Origin: Clostridia bacterium | GTDB lineage: Bacteria > Bacillota > Clostridia > RGIG6154 | Reading direction: 5' to 3' | Assembly: GCA_017523005.1 (NCBI GenBank) | Contig: JAFWXG010000258.1 | Location: 1 to 6,032, forward strand | Length of the DNA stretch: 6,032 bases | Shown here: piece after piece, positions 6,010 through 6,032 of the stretch | Position numbering within the stretch: the stretch's first letter is position 1 | Layout of the letters: each line of letters opens with the position of its first letter | Position numbers and translations under genes: made by a program | The notes under the pieces: model-generated | What the model was told of the DNA's origin: nothing | Seen by the model: the letters and a program-made list of their open reading frames with translations, nothing else | Database searches by the model: none

Positions 6010-6032
6010 TTGACAAATATATCCTGTTAGGA
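6010..6032 (+). promoter_or_regulatory. Possible promoter -35 element for a gene beyond the window
   Basis: A perfect TTGACA hexamer occupies 6010-6015 in non-coding sequence. Exactly 17 bases follow before the window ends, so a sigma-A -10 hexamer at ideal spacing would begin at 6033 and cannot be seen. The 25 bases upstream are A/T tracts that could act as an UP element. The location after the last gene of a co-directional block favours a real promoter, but half the evidence is outside the window. Confidence 0.4.
6022..6032. repeat. Short inverted repeat overlapping the putative promoter spacer
   Basis: TCCT-GTT-AGGA forms a perfect 4+4 inverted repeat with a 3-base centre at the very end of the window, within what would be the -35/-10 spacer. 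The left flank continues as ATATA, so the palindrome may extend past the edge. It could be an operator, but at this length it may be chance. Confidence 0.25.

Overview
The window is a densely packed, AT-rich block of eight genes, all on the + strand and all apparently co-directional. AT-rich coding sequence, strong GGAGG-type ribosome binding sites, 2-21 base gaps or 4-base ATGA overlaps, a fused HisIE and a PHP-type histidinol-phosphatase suggest an anaerobic Firmicute of the Clostridia. That taxonomic guess comes from gene style, not from a marker gene.

Region 1 (1-3309) is the distal end of a histidine biosynthesis operon. It holds the C-terminal two thirds of hisH (cut by the window start just after the expected nucleophile Cys), then hisA, hisF, the bifunctional hisIE, and a PHP-family histidinol-phosphatase (hisJ/hisK type) whose start overlaps the hisIE stop. 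Together they cover PRPP-adduct hydrolysis and dehydration (HisIE), ProFAR isomerisation (HisA), ring closure with glutamine-derived ammonia (HisHF) and, probably, histidinol phosphate dephosphorylation (PHP protein). The key catalytic residues are intact wherever they can be checked, so this looks like a working pathway.

Region 2 (3321-5976) follows after only 11 bases, with no visible terminator or promoter. It holds three enzymes with no known role in histidine synthesis: a DUF4432 protein with an aldose-1-epimerase (galactose mutarotase-like) fold, an amidohydrolase-2 family metalloenzyme with the single-metal ACMSD-like ligand pattern, and a creatininase-family metalloenzyme. Each has a convincing set of family residues. 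Their order and tight spacing suggest a small pathway acting on a sugar- or cyclitol-like compound, but the substrate cannot be read from the sequence. This triad is the least explained part of the window.

Region 3 (5977-6032) is a short A/T-rich intergenic tail. It contains a perfect TTGACA -35-like hexamer, with exactly 17 bases left before the window ends, and a small inverted repeat within those 17 bases. This suggests that a new transcription unit begins just beyond the window. No RNA genes, mobile elements, CRISPR arrays or long repeats were seen. No stretch of 300 bases or more lacks a gene.
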